Source of the DNA: a virus
IMG/VR virus record: IMGVR_UViG_3300031111_000008
Coordinates: 28,112 to 92,111 of that record
Reading direction: 5' to 3' (one strand)
Length of the DNA: 64,000 nucleotides
Under the pieces are notes generated by a model that worked only from the letters and a program-made list of their open reading frames with translations, had not been told where the DNA came from and ran no database searches. This document shows, piece by piece, positions 17,027-24,906 of this stretch (positions within the stretch are counted from its first letter, which is position 1; each line of letters starts with the position of its first letter). Position numbers and translations under genes: made by a program.

Positions 17027-18394
17027 ATGATGACTCTCAAACCATTCAAATACCAACGGGAAACCCTGGATGAGATCGACGAGTTCGGAGGGAGATCCCT
17101 CGTCGGGCATCAAATGGGGCTTGGTAAGACTCTTATCACTCTCTGGTGGATGAAGCGGCATCGGAAGGAAGCCTTCCCTGCTCTTGTCGTCTGCCCAGCA
17201 AGTTTGAAACTGATGTGGGCTCATGAGGCTCGGAGTATTTTGGGAATTGAACCGTTGGTGCTGCAAGGAAGAAAAGCCCATGAGGATAAGATTGGCTGGA
17301 GTGAAAAGTTTGTCGTCATCAATTATGAGGTTTTGCAAAATTGGAAAGAGGTTTTAGACGATTACCAGTTTCAAACATTGGTACTCGAAGAATGCCAGTA
17401 TTGCAAATCGCACACAACAAAGAGGACAAAAGCTGCAAAGTATTTAGCTAGGCATATTCCATACGTACTAGCACTCAGCGGGACACCAATGTTGAATCGT
17501 CCCATTGAATTGCATCCTGTATTGGACATGATTTCTCCAAAAACTTTTGGCACCAGGTTCAATTTTGGAAAGAAGTTTTGTGCAGGAAGACTTGGTCCTT
17601 GGGGTTGGGAATTCAAAGGAGCGACACACACCGATGAGCTTCATGCCCTCCTCAAGAAAACTTGCATGACGCGAAGGCTGAAGTCAGAAGTTCTCAAGGA
17701 TCTTCCCCCAAAGAATCGATTTGTTGTTCCCGTCCCGATGCGCAATCCGGAGGAGTACGAGGAGGCTCAGGATAACTTTCTGGAGTGGTTGGAAAAAAAG
17801 GATTCTACGAAGGCTGCTCTCGCCAAAGAGGCTGAGGCAGTTGTACAACTTGGCTACTTGAAAAGGCTGGCAGCGCGACTCAAAGCCAAGTATGTGGTTC
17901 GTTGGATCAACAAATGGCTAAAGGACAGTAATGGGGACAAGCTGGTTTTGTTTGCAGAACACCGAGGAATGCTTGGTGTATTGGAAAAGCGTTGTAAGGC
18001 AAAATCGGTTGTTCTCGAAGGTCGAACTTCAATGAAGCGGCGGAACGAACGGGTTGAGCAATTCCAGAATGACCCCGAAACGAGATTATTCATTGCAAAT
18101 AGACAGGTGGGAGGGACGGGATTCACTCTCACAGCTGCTTCCACTGTCGTTTTCACCGAGTTCGACTGGGTTCCTGCTAATCTCATTCAGGCTGAAGATC
18201 GGATCCATCGAATAGGACAAACCAGAAAAGCTTTGATTTACTACTTCGTCGCGATGGGGACAATTGAAGAATCTTTGTGTGGCATCATCCAGTCTAAACA
18301 GAGGACTTTCGACGCCGTTCTCGACGGCGGGAAAATGGATGACAGCATGGACATTTATAACCAACTTTTGGAGGAGTACAAAAATGGATCTTGA
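17027..18394 (+). CDS. SNF2-family DNA helicase/translocase
   Basis: 455 residues from ATG 17027; the longer open frame upstream shadows the small gene. GHQMGLGKTLITLWW is Walker A (motif I), LVLEECQYCKS the motif II position with an EECQ variant, LALSGTPMLN motif III, RQVGGTGFTLTAAS motif V and QAEDRIHRIGQT motif VI. This is the compact phage SNF2 layout, ATP-driven duplex translocation, probably in replication or fork repair. It heads the block behind the 16955 promoter. Confidence 0.9.
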   Translation: MMTLKPFKYQRETLDEIDEFGGRSLVGHQMGLGKTLITLWWMKRHRKEAFPALVVCPASLKLMWAHEARSILGIEPLVLQGRKAHEDKIGWSEKFVVINYEVLQNWKEVLDDYQFQTLVLEECQYCKSHTTKRTKAAKYLARHIPYVLALSGTPMLNRPIELHPVLDMISPKTFGTRFNFGKKFCAGRLGPWGWEFKGATHTDELHALLKKTCMTRRLKSEVLKDLPPKNRFVVPVPMRNPEEYEEAQDNFLEWLEKKDSTKAALAKEAEAVVQLGYLKRLAARLKAKYVVRWINKWLKDSNGDKLVLFAEHRGMLGVLEKRCKAKSVVLEGRTSMKRRNERVEQFQNDPETRLFIANRQVGGTGFTLTAASTVVFTEFDWVPANLIQAEDRIHRIGQTRKALIYYFVAMGTIEESLCGIIQSKQRTFDAVLDGGKMDDSMDIYNQLLEEYKNGS

Positions 18395-18479
18395 ATATTT
18401 GAAGTTGGTTGCCGCCCTCCTCGTTTCTGTTGTTTTCATTTTCACAATTTTCTATCTGACGACGAGAAAGGATTTTTAG
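18384..18479 (+). CDS. Small single-pass membrane protein
   Basis: 31 residues: a short N-terminus, one hydrophobic span (LVAALLVSVVFIFTIFYL) and a basic TTRKDF end. A strong GGAGGAG site lies inside the helicase gene's last codons, and the gene ends one base before the primase GTG. Function unknown. Confidence 0.55.
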   Translation: MDLEYLKLVAALLVSVVFIFTIFYLTTRKDF

Positions 18480-18480
18480 C

Positions 18481-19356
18481 GTGCTTTCCATCACTGATGT
18501 TTTGCGAGAACACGGTGTCGACTTTCGTGAATTTTCTGACCACAAAAATGTCCGCGAAGGTTGGATTGGAGTCTGCTGTCCATACTGCGGAGATTTGGAA
18601 GGCAAGTTCCATCTCGGCATCGAAGTTGATGCTTCCAGAGCCACTTGCTGGGTTTGTGGTTGGCATCCTTTAGCTGATGTTCTGAAAGAACTCACAGGAG
18701 AGCCCTACAGTGCGTGTCAGACGCTTTCCGAGACTCTGCACGAACCAACAGCCGCCAAGGACAGATTGCCCAGAGGAGGCAAGCTGAGGCTTCCTGCGGG
18801 CATTGGCAAATTTGAGGAAGCCCATCGCCGGTATCTTGAGGGACGGCAGTTTGATCTGGATGAGTTATCTGAAAAGTGGGGAGTGGCTGGGATAGGAATC
18901 GCTGCCCGCCTAGCTTGGAGAATATTTGTTCCAATAACCCACGAAGGGGAAACGGTTTCGTGGACGACTCGAAGTCTGTCGAAACGTGGTAGGTACATCA
19001 ACGCAAGTGCTGAAGAGGAGATAGTGAATCCAAAATCCTTCCTTTTTGGCGAAGAACATTGCATCCACACGATCATCATCGTCGAAGGTCCATTTGATCT
19101 TTTCAAAGTAGGTTATGGTGCAGTTGCTACGATGGGAGTCGGGTATTCTCCCGAGCAATTTGCAAGAATGACGAAGTACCCAAATCGAATAGTCTGTTTT
19201 GACAACGAGCCGATCGCGCAAAGGAGAGCGTTGACACTTTGCAACGATCTCGAAGAGTATCCTGGAGAAACTACAAATGTGGTTTTGAAAGCTAAAGATC
19301 CGGGAAGTGCCTTTCCTTTTGAAATCTCACAGTTAAGGAAGAAATTTCTGGTTTAG
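18481..19356 (+). CDS. DNA primase (zinc finger plus Toprim)
   Basis: 291 residues, GTG start one base after the small membrane gene. CPYCGD...CWVCGW is the N-terminal zinc finger that reads single-stranded template. IIIVEGPFDLFKVG and IVCFDNEP supply the Toprim Glu and Asp residues. Shorter than DnaG and without its helicase-binding domain, as in phage primases. It would make primers together with the DnaB-like helicase at 26748. Confidence 0.85.
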   Translation: MLSITDVLREHGVDFREFSDHKNVREGWIGVCCPYCGDLEGKFHLGIEVDASRATCWVCGWHPLADVLKELTGEPYSACQTLSETLHEPTAAKDRLPRGGKLRLPAGIGKFEEAHRRYLEGRQFDLDELSEKWGVAGIGIAARLAWRIFVPITHEGETVSWTTRSLSKRGRYINASAEEEIVNPKSFLFGEEHCIHTIIIVEGPFDLFKVGYGAVATMGVGYSPEQFARMTKYPNRIVCFDNEPIAQRRALTLCNDLEEYPGETTNVVLKAKDPGSAFPFEISQLRKKFLV

Positions 19357-19365
19357 GAGAACCCA

Positions 19366-20247
19366 ATGCCTAAGATTTGTTACATCGAAAAGAAATTCAC
19401 TACCGCCAGTCGCAGCCTAATAACAAAAGCAAATGAAATCATTCGGGAGTACTCCCTGCAAGGATTTCGGCTGACGCTACGACAACTTTACTACCAATTC
19501 GTAGCCAGGGATTGGATAGAAAACAGCCAGAGAAGTTACAAGCGACTAGGTTCTGTAATTGGAGATGCGAGGAATGCTGGCCTGGTCGATTGGTACGCCA
19601 TCGAGGACAGGACTCGCAATGTGCGTGCTCTGAATCATTGGGATCATCCTAGCGACATTCTTCGGGCTTGTGCCGGACAGTTTCAATTAGATTTGTGGAA
19701 AGGGCAGGCGTACCGTCCAGAAGTTTGGATTGAAAAGGATGCTCTCGTCGGCGTCTTTGAGCCCATTTGCCAAGAATTGGATGTTTCTTTGTTTTCTTGT
19801 CGAGGTTACACCAGCCAGTCTGAAATGTGGACGGCTGCGCAACGAGTCAAGTCCAACCGTACAGAAGATCAGAGATCTGTTATTCTTCATTTTGGAGATT
19901 ACGATCCCAGTGGCATTGACATGTCCCGAGACATTTGTGACAGGCTGGAACTGTATTCTGGTGAGGCGGTCCATTTCGAGCGATTAGCGTTAAACAGAGA
20001 TCAGGTTGATCGATATGGACCTCCTCCAAATCCTGCGAAGGTGACTGACAGCAGGTTTGCGAATTACGTGAGAATTCATGGAGGAGAGAGTTGGGAACTT
20101 GATGCTTTGGAACCGGCTGTTCTTGCAGATTTGGTTCGGGAAAACGTGCTAGACTATCGAGCGGATGGACTTTGGAATGAAGCTGTGGAACGACAACAAG
20201 CAGCAAGAAATCGGTTGCAGGTTCTTGCCGACGAGTGGGAGGATTAA
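19366..20247 (+). CDS. Spo11/topoisomerase VI A-like Toprim protein
   Basis: 293 residues. TLRQLYYQFV at residues 37-46 resembles the winged-helix catalytic tyrosine motif of Spo11/TopoVIA. WIEKDALVG (Glu123) and HFGDYDPSG (Asp178, Asp180) supply the Toprim acidic residues. No partner topoisomerase B subunit is seen. It could cut or nick DNA or bind ends; related stand-alone proteins occur in phages without known function. It lies between primase and methyltransferase genes. Confidence 0.65.
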   Translation: MPKICYIEKKFTTASRSLITKANEIIREYSLQGFRLTLRQLYYQFVARDWIENSQRSYKRLGSVIGDARNAGLVDWYAIEDRTRNVRALNHWDHPSDILRACAGQFQLDLWKGQAYRPEVWIEKDALVGVFEPICQELDVSLFSCRGYTSQSEMWTAAQRVKSNRTEDQRSVILHFGDYDPSGIDMSRDICDRLELYSGEAVHFERLALNRDQVDRYGPPPNPAKVTDSRFANYVRIHGGESWELDALEPAVLADLVRENVLDYRADGLWNEAVERQQAARNRLQVLADEWED

Positions 20248-20249
20248 GG

Positions 20250-20333
20250 ATGAGTAACATTTGGCTTACTGCCGATACCCACTTCGGACATGAAGCAATA
20301 CTGAAACACATGCCTGAAATCCAATGTACTTGA
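20250..20333 (+). pseudogene. N-terminal stub of a metallophosphoesterase
   Basis: 27 codons from ATG 20250. SNIWLTADTHFGHEAILKH is the first metal-binding motif (D-x-H) of calcineurin-like phosphoesterases, but a TGA follows and the rest of the domain is missing. It is too short to fold as an enzyme, and appears to be a deletion remnant that kept its start site (AAGG shortly before ATG). Confidence 0.65.
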
Positions 20334-20356
20334 GCACTGCAAACGGGGAATAGCAA

Positions 20357-20821
20357 ATGGCTGTTGATGACAAAATCCCTTTCAACACAAAAGTTCCCAT
20401 TGTACTCTGTACTGAAACGTACAAGTTGTCAATTTGGCTGCGGGAAAAGATGGATTTGAGTAAGTACCGCTTCAACAAAAAGGTTGGTTTGACGAACGGC
20501 GCTTTAGATCCTTACGAGAAAAAGGAAAAACCTTTATCAGTTCCAATTTTGCAGAAGATTTCCAAGAGTTGTAAATGCTCTTTTTGGATTAGTGGGAAGT
20601 TGGTAGTGCTGGTCAGTCCTCCCAAAACTCAGAAGTTTTTGCAGAAATATTCAGAATGTTTTATTCTGGCATACAAACACTCCCACTTCCTCTACGAGCA
20701 TCTTACCGAAGTGGCAAATTGCTCAAACATATCCTTCTGGGTTGTGGCGGGACAGGTTGGAGTTTTGGGAGAAAAAGCTACCAGAGAATTTCGAGAGAAG
20801 TACATTGCCAAAAAAACCTAA
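20357..20821 (+). CDS. Protein of unknown function
   Basis: 154 residues, basic and aromatic, with repeated short hydrophobic strands (SFWISGKLVVLVSPP, SFWVVAGQVGVLG). The two parts look like an internal duplication of a strand-turn-strand unit. No domain recognised. The end overlaps the start of the methyltransferase. Confidence 0.5.
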   Translation: MAVDDKIPFNTKVPIVLCTETYKLSIWLREKMDLSKYRFNKKVGLTNGALDPYEKKEKPLSVPILQKISKSCKCSFWISGKLVVLVSPPKTQKFLQKYSECFILAYKHSHFLYEHLTEVANCSNISFWVVAGQVGVLGEKATREFREKYIAKKT

Positions 20822-21617
20822 AGTCGAGATTGTACACGGCGATTGTTTGCGAGAGCTTCTGAAAATTCCTACGGGTTCCGTGGATTTGATTTTTGCAGAT
20901 CCTCCTTACAACATCGGCGTCGACTACGGGAAAGGCTGTTCGGCGGACAATCTACCTCTTCATTTATACCTTCGGTGGTGCGGAAGATGGATGCGACTAT
21001 GCCGTGACGTTCTGAAGCCGTCTGGGACGTTTTGGGTAATGATCAATGATGAACACGCTGACTACTTTGGTATCATGCTTAGAAAGTTTGGATTCCATCG
21101 CAGATCTTGGGTGAAGTGGTATGAGACTTTTGGTGTAAACTGTACGAAGAAATTCAACAGGACGAGCAGACATCTTTTCTACTGCGTTAAGAATCCGAAA
21201 GCATTCACGTTCAACGCCGACGCTATTCGAGTTCCTTCGGCGCGACTAAAGAAATACAAAGACGCAAGAGCTAATCCAAAGGGCAAGCTACCCGACGACG
21301 TGTGGGCAATCCCCCGCGTTGCCGGGACATTCAAGGAACGAGTAAAAGGAGCCAAAAACCAATTGCCTTTGGAGCTGTTGGAGAGGATTGTGGCTTGTTC
21401 TTCAAATCCCGGAGATTTAGTTCTCGATCCTTTTTTGGGGACGGGCACGACTGGAGTAGCAGCAATGGAGTATGGGAGAAAGTTTGTAGGGATCGATAGT
21501 AGTAAAGAGTTTGTCGAAATCGCTAAAGGAAGAATTTTAGAATGGGGACTGGAAACATTTGCGACTAAGGGCGGCTGGTTTCCGTGCGAGGAGATTACCC
21601 CCGGTGGAAGTGCTTGA
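20805..21617 (+). CDS. DNA adenine/cytosine-N4 methyltransferase (beta type)
   Basis: 270 residues from TTG 20805, chosen because the preceding gene ends at 20821 and GAGAGAAG stands upstream. VDLIFADPPYNIG is the catalytic D-P-P-Y, placed before DPFLGTGTTGVAA, the SAM-binding motif, giving the beta-group order. The target recognition region lies between. It may protect phage DNA from host restriction or mark phage DNA. Confidence 0.88.
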   Translation: MPKKPKVEIVHGDCLRELLKIPTGSVDLIFADPPYNIGVDYGKGCSADNLPLHLYLRWCGRWMRLCRDVLKPSGTFWVMINDEHADYFGIMLRKFGFHRRSWVKWYETFGVNCTKKFNRTSRHLFYCVKNPKAFTFNADAIRVPSARLKKYKDARANPKGKLPDDVWAIPRVAGTFKERVKGAKNQLPLELLERIVACSSNPGDLVLDPFLGTGTTGVAAMEYGRKFVGIDSSKEFVEIAKGRILEWGLETFATKGGWFPCEEITPGGSA

Positions 21618-21729
21618 AGAACTGGCGAACTGGCCGGAAGGCCAAGCGGATATTGCTGGCGTGCTAAACCGTCATCTAGTAATAGAAAAGGAAGGGAGTT
21701 GCCAAGATGAGAAGACCAAGCATCACTAA
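21604..21729 (+). CDS. Possible small ORF
   Basis: 41 codons from GTG 21604 (VLEELANWPEGQADIAGVLN), bridging the otherwise empty gap between the methyltransferase and the next gene and overlapping both. GAGGAG lies about ten bases upstream. The composition looks protein-like, but there is no homology I recognise. Confidence 0.35.
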   Translation: MEVLEELANWPEGQADIAGVLNRHLVIEKEGSCQDEKTKHH

Positions 21730-22036
21730 ACCGCAAGCTGACAAAATCTGGAATCTTTGGCAGCAAGGAATTCCCATTAGAAAGATCTCCAGGGATCTGG
21801 ATCTTTGCCGGAGATCGGTTCAAAGGTTTATAAATGAGAGATGTTTTCCAGAAGGAAAGAAGTCCAAAAATAAAGTTGCGAATAAACCACCAACAAAAAA
21901 GGAGAAGCACGTTCTGCCACCAGACAGAAGTGCTGAGGTTGTGTGGTGCAAAGCCTGTAGCGCTTACGTCTACCCTCCTTGCCTCGCTTGTCAAATACGA
22001 TCAATAAAAGAGAGGAACAACCGTGAAAAATTTTGA
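21707..22036 (+). CDS. HTH plus zinc-ribbon small protein
   Basis: 109 residues. The N-terminal 45 residues form a homeodomain-like helix-turn-helix (KIWNLWQQGIPIRKISRDL followed by RRSVQRFI), as in resolvase and transposase HTHs. The C-terminus has CKAC and CLAC for one zinc ribbon. Probably a DNA-binding regulator. The gene overlaps the next start. Confidence 0.6.
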   Translation: MRRPSITKPQADKIWNLWQQGIPIRKISRDLDLCRRSVQRFINERCFPEGKKSKNKVANKPPTKKEKHVLPPDRSAEVVWCKACSAYVYPPCLACQIRSIKERNNREKF

Positions 22037-22322
22037 ACTGGTAGGAGTAAGGTTCAATTGTTTGACGGGAAAACCCAGTGTCGTGGTGTGTGGGGTTACT
22101 TTGGAGAAGAGCATTCTTTTAGGACCGTGGATCCGAGTTCACGGCGGAGTGACTGGACACGAATCGTTTTGTTTGGGAGGCAAATCCGCAGCGGACCTCA
22201 AAAGTATGACAACCTTTGGTTGGCACGCTTGCGCAGGAACTCCCGGAAGATGGGATGCGCTATTTTTTCACGGGTTACAAATGGCAAAACTTTTCAAGGA
22301 TATGGGGATAGATGATGATTGA
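22023..22322 (+). CDS. Protein of unknown function
   Basis: 99 residues from GTG 22023. Contains GPWIRVHGGVTGHESFCLGG and ends in an acidic GIDDD. Not recognised. Overlaps both neighbours by about a dozen bases, in keeping with an operon of coupled small genes. Confidence 0.5.
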   Translation: MKNFELVGVRFNCLTGKPSVVVCGVTLEKSILLGPWIRVHGGVTGHESFCLGGKSAADLKSMTTFGWHACAGTPGRWDALFFHGLQMAKLFKDMGIDDD

Positions 22323-22899
22323 GAAATCTCATTGTTATGGAGATGAACATTGGATACAAACTTTCACGGGCAGAAAGTTCTGGCCATTGGATCCAAAACC
22401 TGAAGATGTTTTTATCGAAGACATTGCACATTCCCTCTCGTTGACTTGCAGGTTTGGTGGGCACGTTAAGGAATTCTATTCCGTTGCCCAGCATTCCGTT
22501 CTCGTTTCCGAGTGCTGCATGTCCCAGAAAAAGTGGGGGTTGCTGCACGACGCGGCGGAAGCGTACCTAGCAGATATTTGTAAACCAATCAAACCCTACA
22601 TGAACGGCTTTGCGGATTTTGAGGAAGATGTGCTAATAGCTGTTTCGGAAAGGTTTGGGTTGACATATCCCATTCCCACTTCCGTCCATCTTCGGGATTT
22701 GCAAATGTTAGCCACGGAGCAAGCCCATCTGATGGATGCCGGATTGGATTGGGTAGGTTTGGGTTCGGTATGTCCTATTGAGAATTTGAATATCGAACCT
22801 TGGCATTCTAGTTCTGCTGAGATGAGTTTTCTGTCTGCGTTCGAGCGTTTGTTTGGGCGCGCGGAAGATGTTGAAAACTGTTTAAGTGACGTTCTTTAA
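22312..22899 (+). CDS. HD-domain nucleotide phosphohydrolase (YfbR-like)
   Basis: 195 residues. FYSVAQHSVLVS gives the first His, GLLHDAAEAYLADI the H-D pair, and a later Asp completes the HD metal site. The N-terminal FTGRKFWPLDPKPEDVFIEDIAHSL region is typical of a phage HD family. Likely dephosphorylates nucleotides to shape the dNTP pool, consistent with ThyX and MazG-like genes further on. The resemblance to dATP-removing DatZ enzymes is only at the domain level. Confidence 0.8.
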   Translation: MMIEKSHCYGDEHWIQTFTGRKFWPLDPKPEDVFIEDIAHSLSLTCRFGGHVKEFYSVAQHSVLVSECCMSQKKWGLLHDAAEAYLADICKPIKPYMNGFADFEEDVLIAVSERFGLTYPIPTSVHLRDLQMLATEQAHLMDAGLDWVGLGSVCPIENLNIEPWHSSSAEMSFLSAFERLFGRAEDVENCLSDVL

Positions 22900-22909
22900 G
22901 GAGATAGGC

Positions 22910-23128
22910 GTGAAAGTCTCAACTCTTTTTTGGTTTTTTCTGGGCGGTATTTTTTTCTTGGCGGCTACGGCGATTCCGTTATTTGCTCAATATATGTATG
23001 TTTGTGGACCCGAATGGCTGCGGCATGGGGAGCCTGTTGGACTTGCTATTTCCAGCTTGTTGGGATTCGCACTGACTGTGGTGTGTGGAGGAATTTGCAT
23101 TTCTTTGGGTGATAAGTCGATAAAATGA
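22910..23128 (+). CDS. Small two-span membrane protein
   Basis: 72 residues from GTG 22910, chosen for the strong AAGGAGA site just upstream. Hydrophobic segments at about 5-28 and 48-68 flank a short polar loop (CGPEWLRHGEPVG). A holin-like role is possible from topology, but no lysin gene is nearby, so function is unknown. Confidence 0.55.
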   Translation: MKVSTLFWFFLGGIFFLAATAIPLFAQYMYVCGPEWLRHGEPVGLAISSLLGFALTVVCGGICISLGDKSIK

Positions 23129-23178
23129 TGGTTATCCGAGTGTGCAGAAGTTTGAAGCTAGCATTTTGATTCTAAAGA

Positions 23179-23187
23179 TGGTAAGAT
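23179..23187 (+). promoter_or_regulatory. Possible extended -10 promoter
   Basis: TGGTAAGAT, the same extended -10 form as at 28659-28667, eleven bases before a GC-rich hairpin. No good -35 at the right distance. Confidence 0.35.
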
Positions 23188-23197
23188 GAACCATACG

Positions 23198-23270
23198 CCC
23201 CCGGCGCGGAAAACTCTTGGCTGTTCTTTCAGCCGCTAGCTTTGTCCAACCGCGCCGGGGGTTTTCTTTT
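23198..23270 (+). terminator. Rho-independent terminator or attenuator
   Basis: Perfect 12-bp stem (CCCCCGGCGCGG at 23198-23209 with its complement at 23250-23261), a 40-base loop containing a small GGCTG/CAGCC hairpin, and a T-rich run. It closes the preceding operon; if the extended -10 upstream is active it would act as a leader attenuator for the gene at 23283. Confidence 0.75.
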
Positions 23271-23282
23271 TGGGATGAAGCT

Positions 23283-23528
23283 ATGATGACCCGAGTAGAA
23301 TGTTTGAAAAGAGAGTTAGCAGCGTTACAGGAGCTTGGGATAGAGACTCCCGAGGAGGAGAAGGAATTCCGCAAGCTGATGGACGAACACAACCAGCTAA
23401 CGGGACGGCGGGATGTGCGGCAGAATATGATCAGGCAGAAACATTCAGAATCGCCTAGCGCAAGTGGGAGGTATCGCTACGAACATTTGAAGGATAAAGG
23501 AATGCATAAAACTTTTGGCGATCATTGA
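23283..23528 (+). CDS. Small coiled-coil protein
   Basis: 81 residues from ATG 23283 (ATG 23286 also possible). Predicted helical, with charged heptad-like sequence (CLKRELAALQELG, EEEKEFRKLMDEH) and a basic C-terminal half. First gene after the 23198 terminator. Function unknown. Confidence 0.5.
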   Translation: MMTRVECLKRELAALQELGIETPEEEKEFRKLMDEHNQLTGRRDVRQNMIRQKHSESPSASGRYRYEHLKDKGMHKTFGDH

Positions 23529-23552
23529 TCTCGTAGAGTGGGAGAGTTGATT

Positions 23553-23990
23553 ATGTCTCGTGAAAGCAACCATCTACAACGATACATTGCGGAGAGTTTG
23601 GCCGAACGGGAAGCTTGCCGAAAGTGGATTCGAGAAGCGGAAGCACGTTCGCCGTGGATCACCGTGACCGAACGTGATTGGGAACAGTTTGGTCACATGC
23701 CGGTAGGAGAATGGTTGATGGATAACCCGACCGACGACGAAGATCCTCGTGATGACTGGGAGGATTCTTGGGACGAGGAAATCTACGACTATTGTTCCCA
23801 CTGCGGAAGGATGTTCGACATCATTGGAGGATGCTCTTGTAACAACGAAGAGTTTGAAGAAGCATGTCTTCTTGACGATTGGTATGAAGAAACCATCGAA
23901 GAGTATGGAGACAGGAGGTATCCAATGGCACATGTACGGGCGGCTAGGGAATACTTAGAAAGAAAAGGAGATTACAAATGTATCCCATAG
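23553..23990 (+). CDS. Acidic protein with CxxC and CxC motif
   Basis: 145 residues, strongly acidic in the centre (NPTDDEDPRDDWEDSWDEE) with CSHCGRMFDIIGGCSC, a likely small zinc site. Helical ends. Not recognised; its acidity suggests binding a basic partner or DNA mimicry, which is speculation. Confidence 0.5.
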   Translation: MSRESNHLQRYIAESLAEREACRKWIREAEARSPWITVTERDWEQFGHMPVGEWLMDNPTDDEDPRDDWEDSWDEEIYDYCSHCGRMFDIIGGCSCNNEEFEEACLLDDWYEETIEEYGDRRYPMAHVRAAREYLERKGDYKCIP

Positions 23991-24223
23991 AATTTCCAGA
24001 ACAGAATTGTGTGTATGCGGAGAACCAGAATAAGTATTTTAGTCTTCCTTCCCACGAGACAGAGGAAGGCGAAGTGATCTCGTGCTGGAAATTTTCATGG
24101 AAGGAACGCTTGCGGGTGTTGTTTAGTGGAAAACTGTGGCTGCATCAGCTTTCCTTCGGCTCGCCGTTGCAGCCGCAGCTGCCGGAAGTCGTTAGCCCGT
24201 TTGAGAAGGGAGAACCAAAATGA
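23978..24223 (+). CDS. Conserved small phage protein
   Basis: 81 residues. The order ...SLPSHETEEGEVISCWK, then WKERLRVLFSGKLWL and SPLQPQLP is a pattern I recall in many phage and prophage small proteins of unknown role. AAAAGGAG precedes the ATG. The stop overlaps the next ATG (ATGA). Confidence 0.65.
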   Translation: MYPIEFPEQNCVYAENQNKYFSLPSHETEEGEVISCWKFSWKERLRVLFSGKLWLHQLSFGSPLQPQLPEVVSPFEKGEPK

Positions 24224-24375
24224 CCGTTAGAAAACTGGCTTCAGTATTTGGGGTTTTGTTTGGACTCTGGGTGTCGAGCATCGGAATCGGCTACGTGCTA
24301 GCCTCATTCACATTCTGGATGTGGCCAGAGTTGCTCTATCCAGCAGCCATGATGTGCATGAAGTATTGGTGTTGA
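24220..24375 (+). CDS. Small membrane protein
   Basis: 51 residues from ATG 24220, translationally coupled to the previous gene. Hydrophobic from residue 6 to about 30 (GVLFGLWVSSIGIGYVL), then an aromatic, Met/Cys-rich tail. One or two membrane spans. Function unknown. Confidence 0.5.
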   Translation: MTVRKLASVFGVLFGLWVSSIGIGYVLASFTFWMWPELLYPAAMMCMKYWC

Positions 24376-24461
24376 CAACGAGCAGCGGGATAGAGTTGGA
24401 CGAGGAGTATTTCCAGATAGCCAAAGAGAGGTTGGAGAAATGTTCAGAACAAAATGCTTGA
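24369..24461 (+). pseudogene. C-terminal stub of a DNA methyltransferase
   Basis: 30 codons from a GTG. GIELDEEYFQIAKERLEK is the closing segment of N6-adenine/N4-cytosine DNA methyltransferases, where it follows the FxGxG loop (compare GIDSSKEFVEIAKGRI in the 20805 gene). The catalytic part is gone. The stub overlaps the membrane gene and the lipoprotein start. Confidence 0.55.
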
Positions 24462-24850
24462 TCGTCTTGCTGCTCGTCTCGTTTATCGGGTGTGGGGATA
24501 GCAAGCAGACCATCATCACCGTCTACGAATCCGAGATGCAAGAATTGACAAGACTGTGTTTGCATCAGTCTGCTATCGAGATCGAGGCGGATGATGAGAT
24601 CCGTCAGATTGCCCGAGAGGTGGATGAGATCAACGATCAGTTTAGAGTTTTTAGTATTAACATGTCCAAAGGTGAGTTTGCTTCATTCAAAGAGAGAGCC
24701 TTTCCCGAGCGGGAGAAGCTGCAGGCTGAAATGTACACACTCGAAATCCGTAAGCGGGCGCAGATGAAGAAGTCCCAAGCCGCCATCGACAAGCAGGCGG
24801 AACGGGTGGCTGTGGCCAAGGCAAAGAGGGATAAGGTTTTGGGATATTGA
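24440..24850 (+). CDS. Putative lipoprotein
   Basis: 136 residues. Basic start, hydrophobic core and lipobox (CLIVLLLVSFIGC, cleavage before Cys18) indicate a lipid-anchored envelope protein. The mature part is a long charged helix ending in a Lys/Ala-rich coiled coil. A superinfection-exclusion, Rz1-like or surface role is possible; none can be shown. Confidence 0.65.
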   Translation: MFRTKCLIVLLLVSFIGCGDSKQTIITVYESEMQELTRLCLHQSAIEIEADDEIRQIAREVDEINDQFRVFSINMSKGEFASFKERAFPEREKLQAEMYTLEIRKRAQMKKSQAAIDKQAERVAVAKAKRDKVLGY

Positions 24851-24852
24851 TC

Positions 24853-24881
24853 TTGACAGGGTGCTGGCATAGAAGTAGGGT
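24853..24881 (+). promoter_or_regulatory. Possible sigma70-type promoter
   Basis: TTGACA at 24853-24858, a 17-base spacer and a weak TAGGGT at 24876-24881. It starts right after the lipoprotein stop and would transcribe a short leader and the HNH gene. Confidence 0.45.
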
Positions 24882-24906
24882 GGCGGGCGGAACCAAGGAG
24901 TGATCG

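Noticed and set aside
22312-22899. 2-aminoadenine genome modification (DatZ-like HD protein)
   Set aside because: No PurZ-like gene in the window, and the HD family is widespread in ordinary phages.
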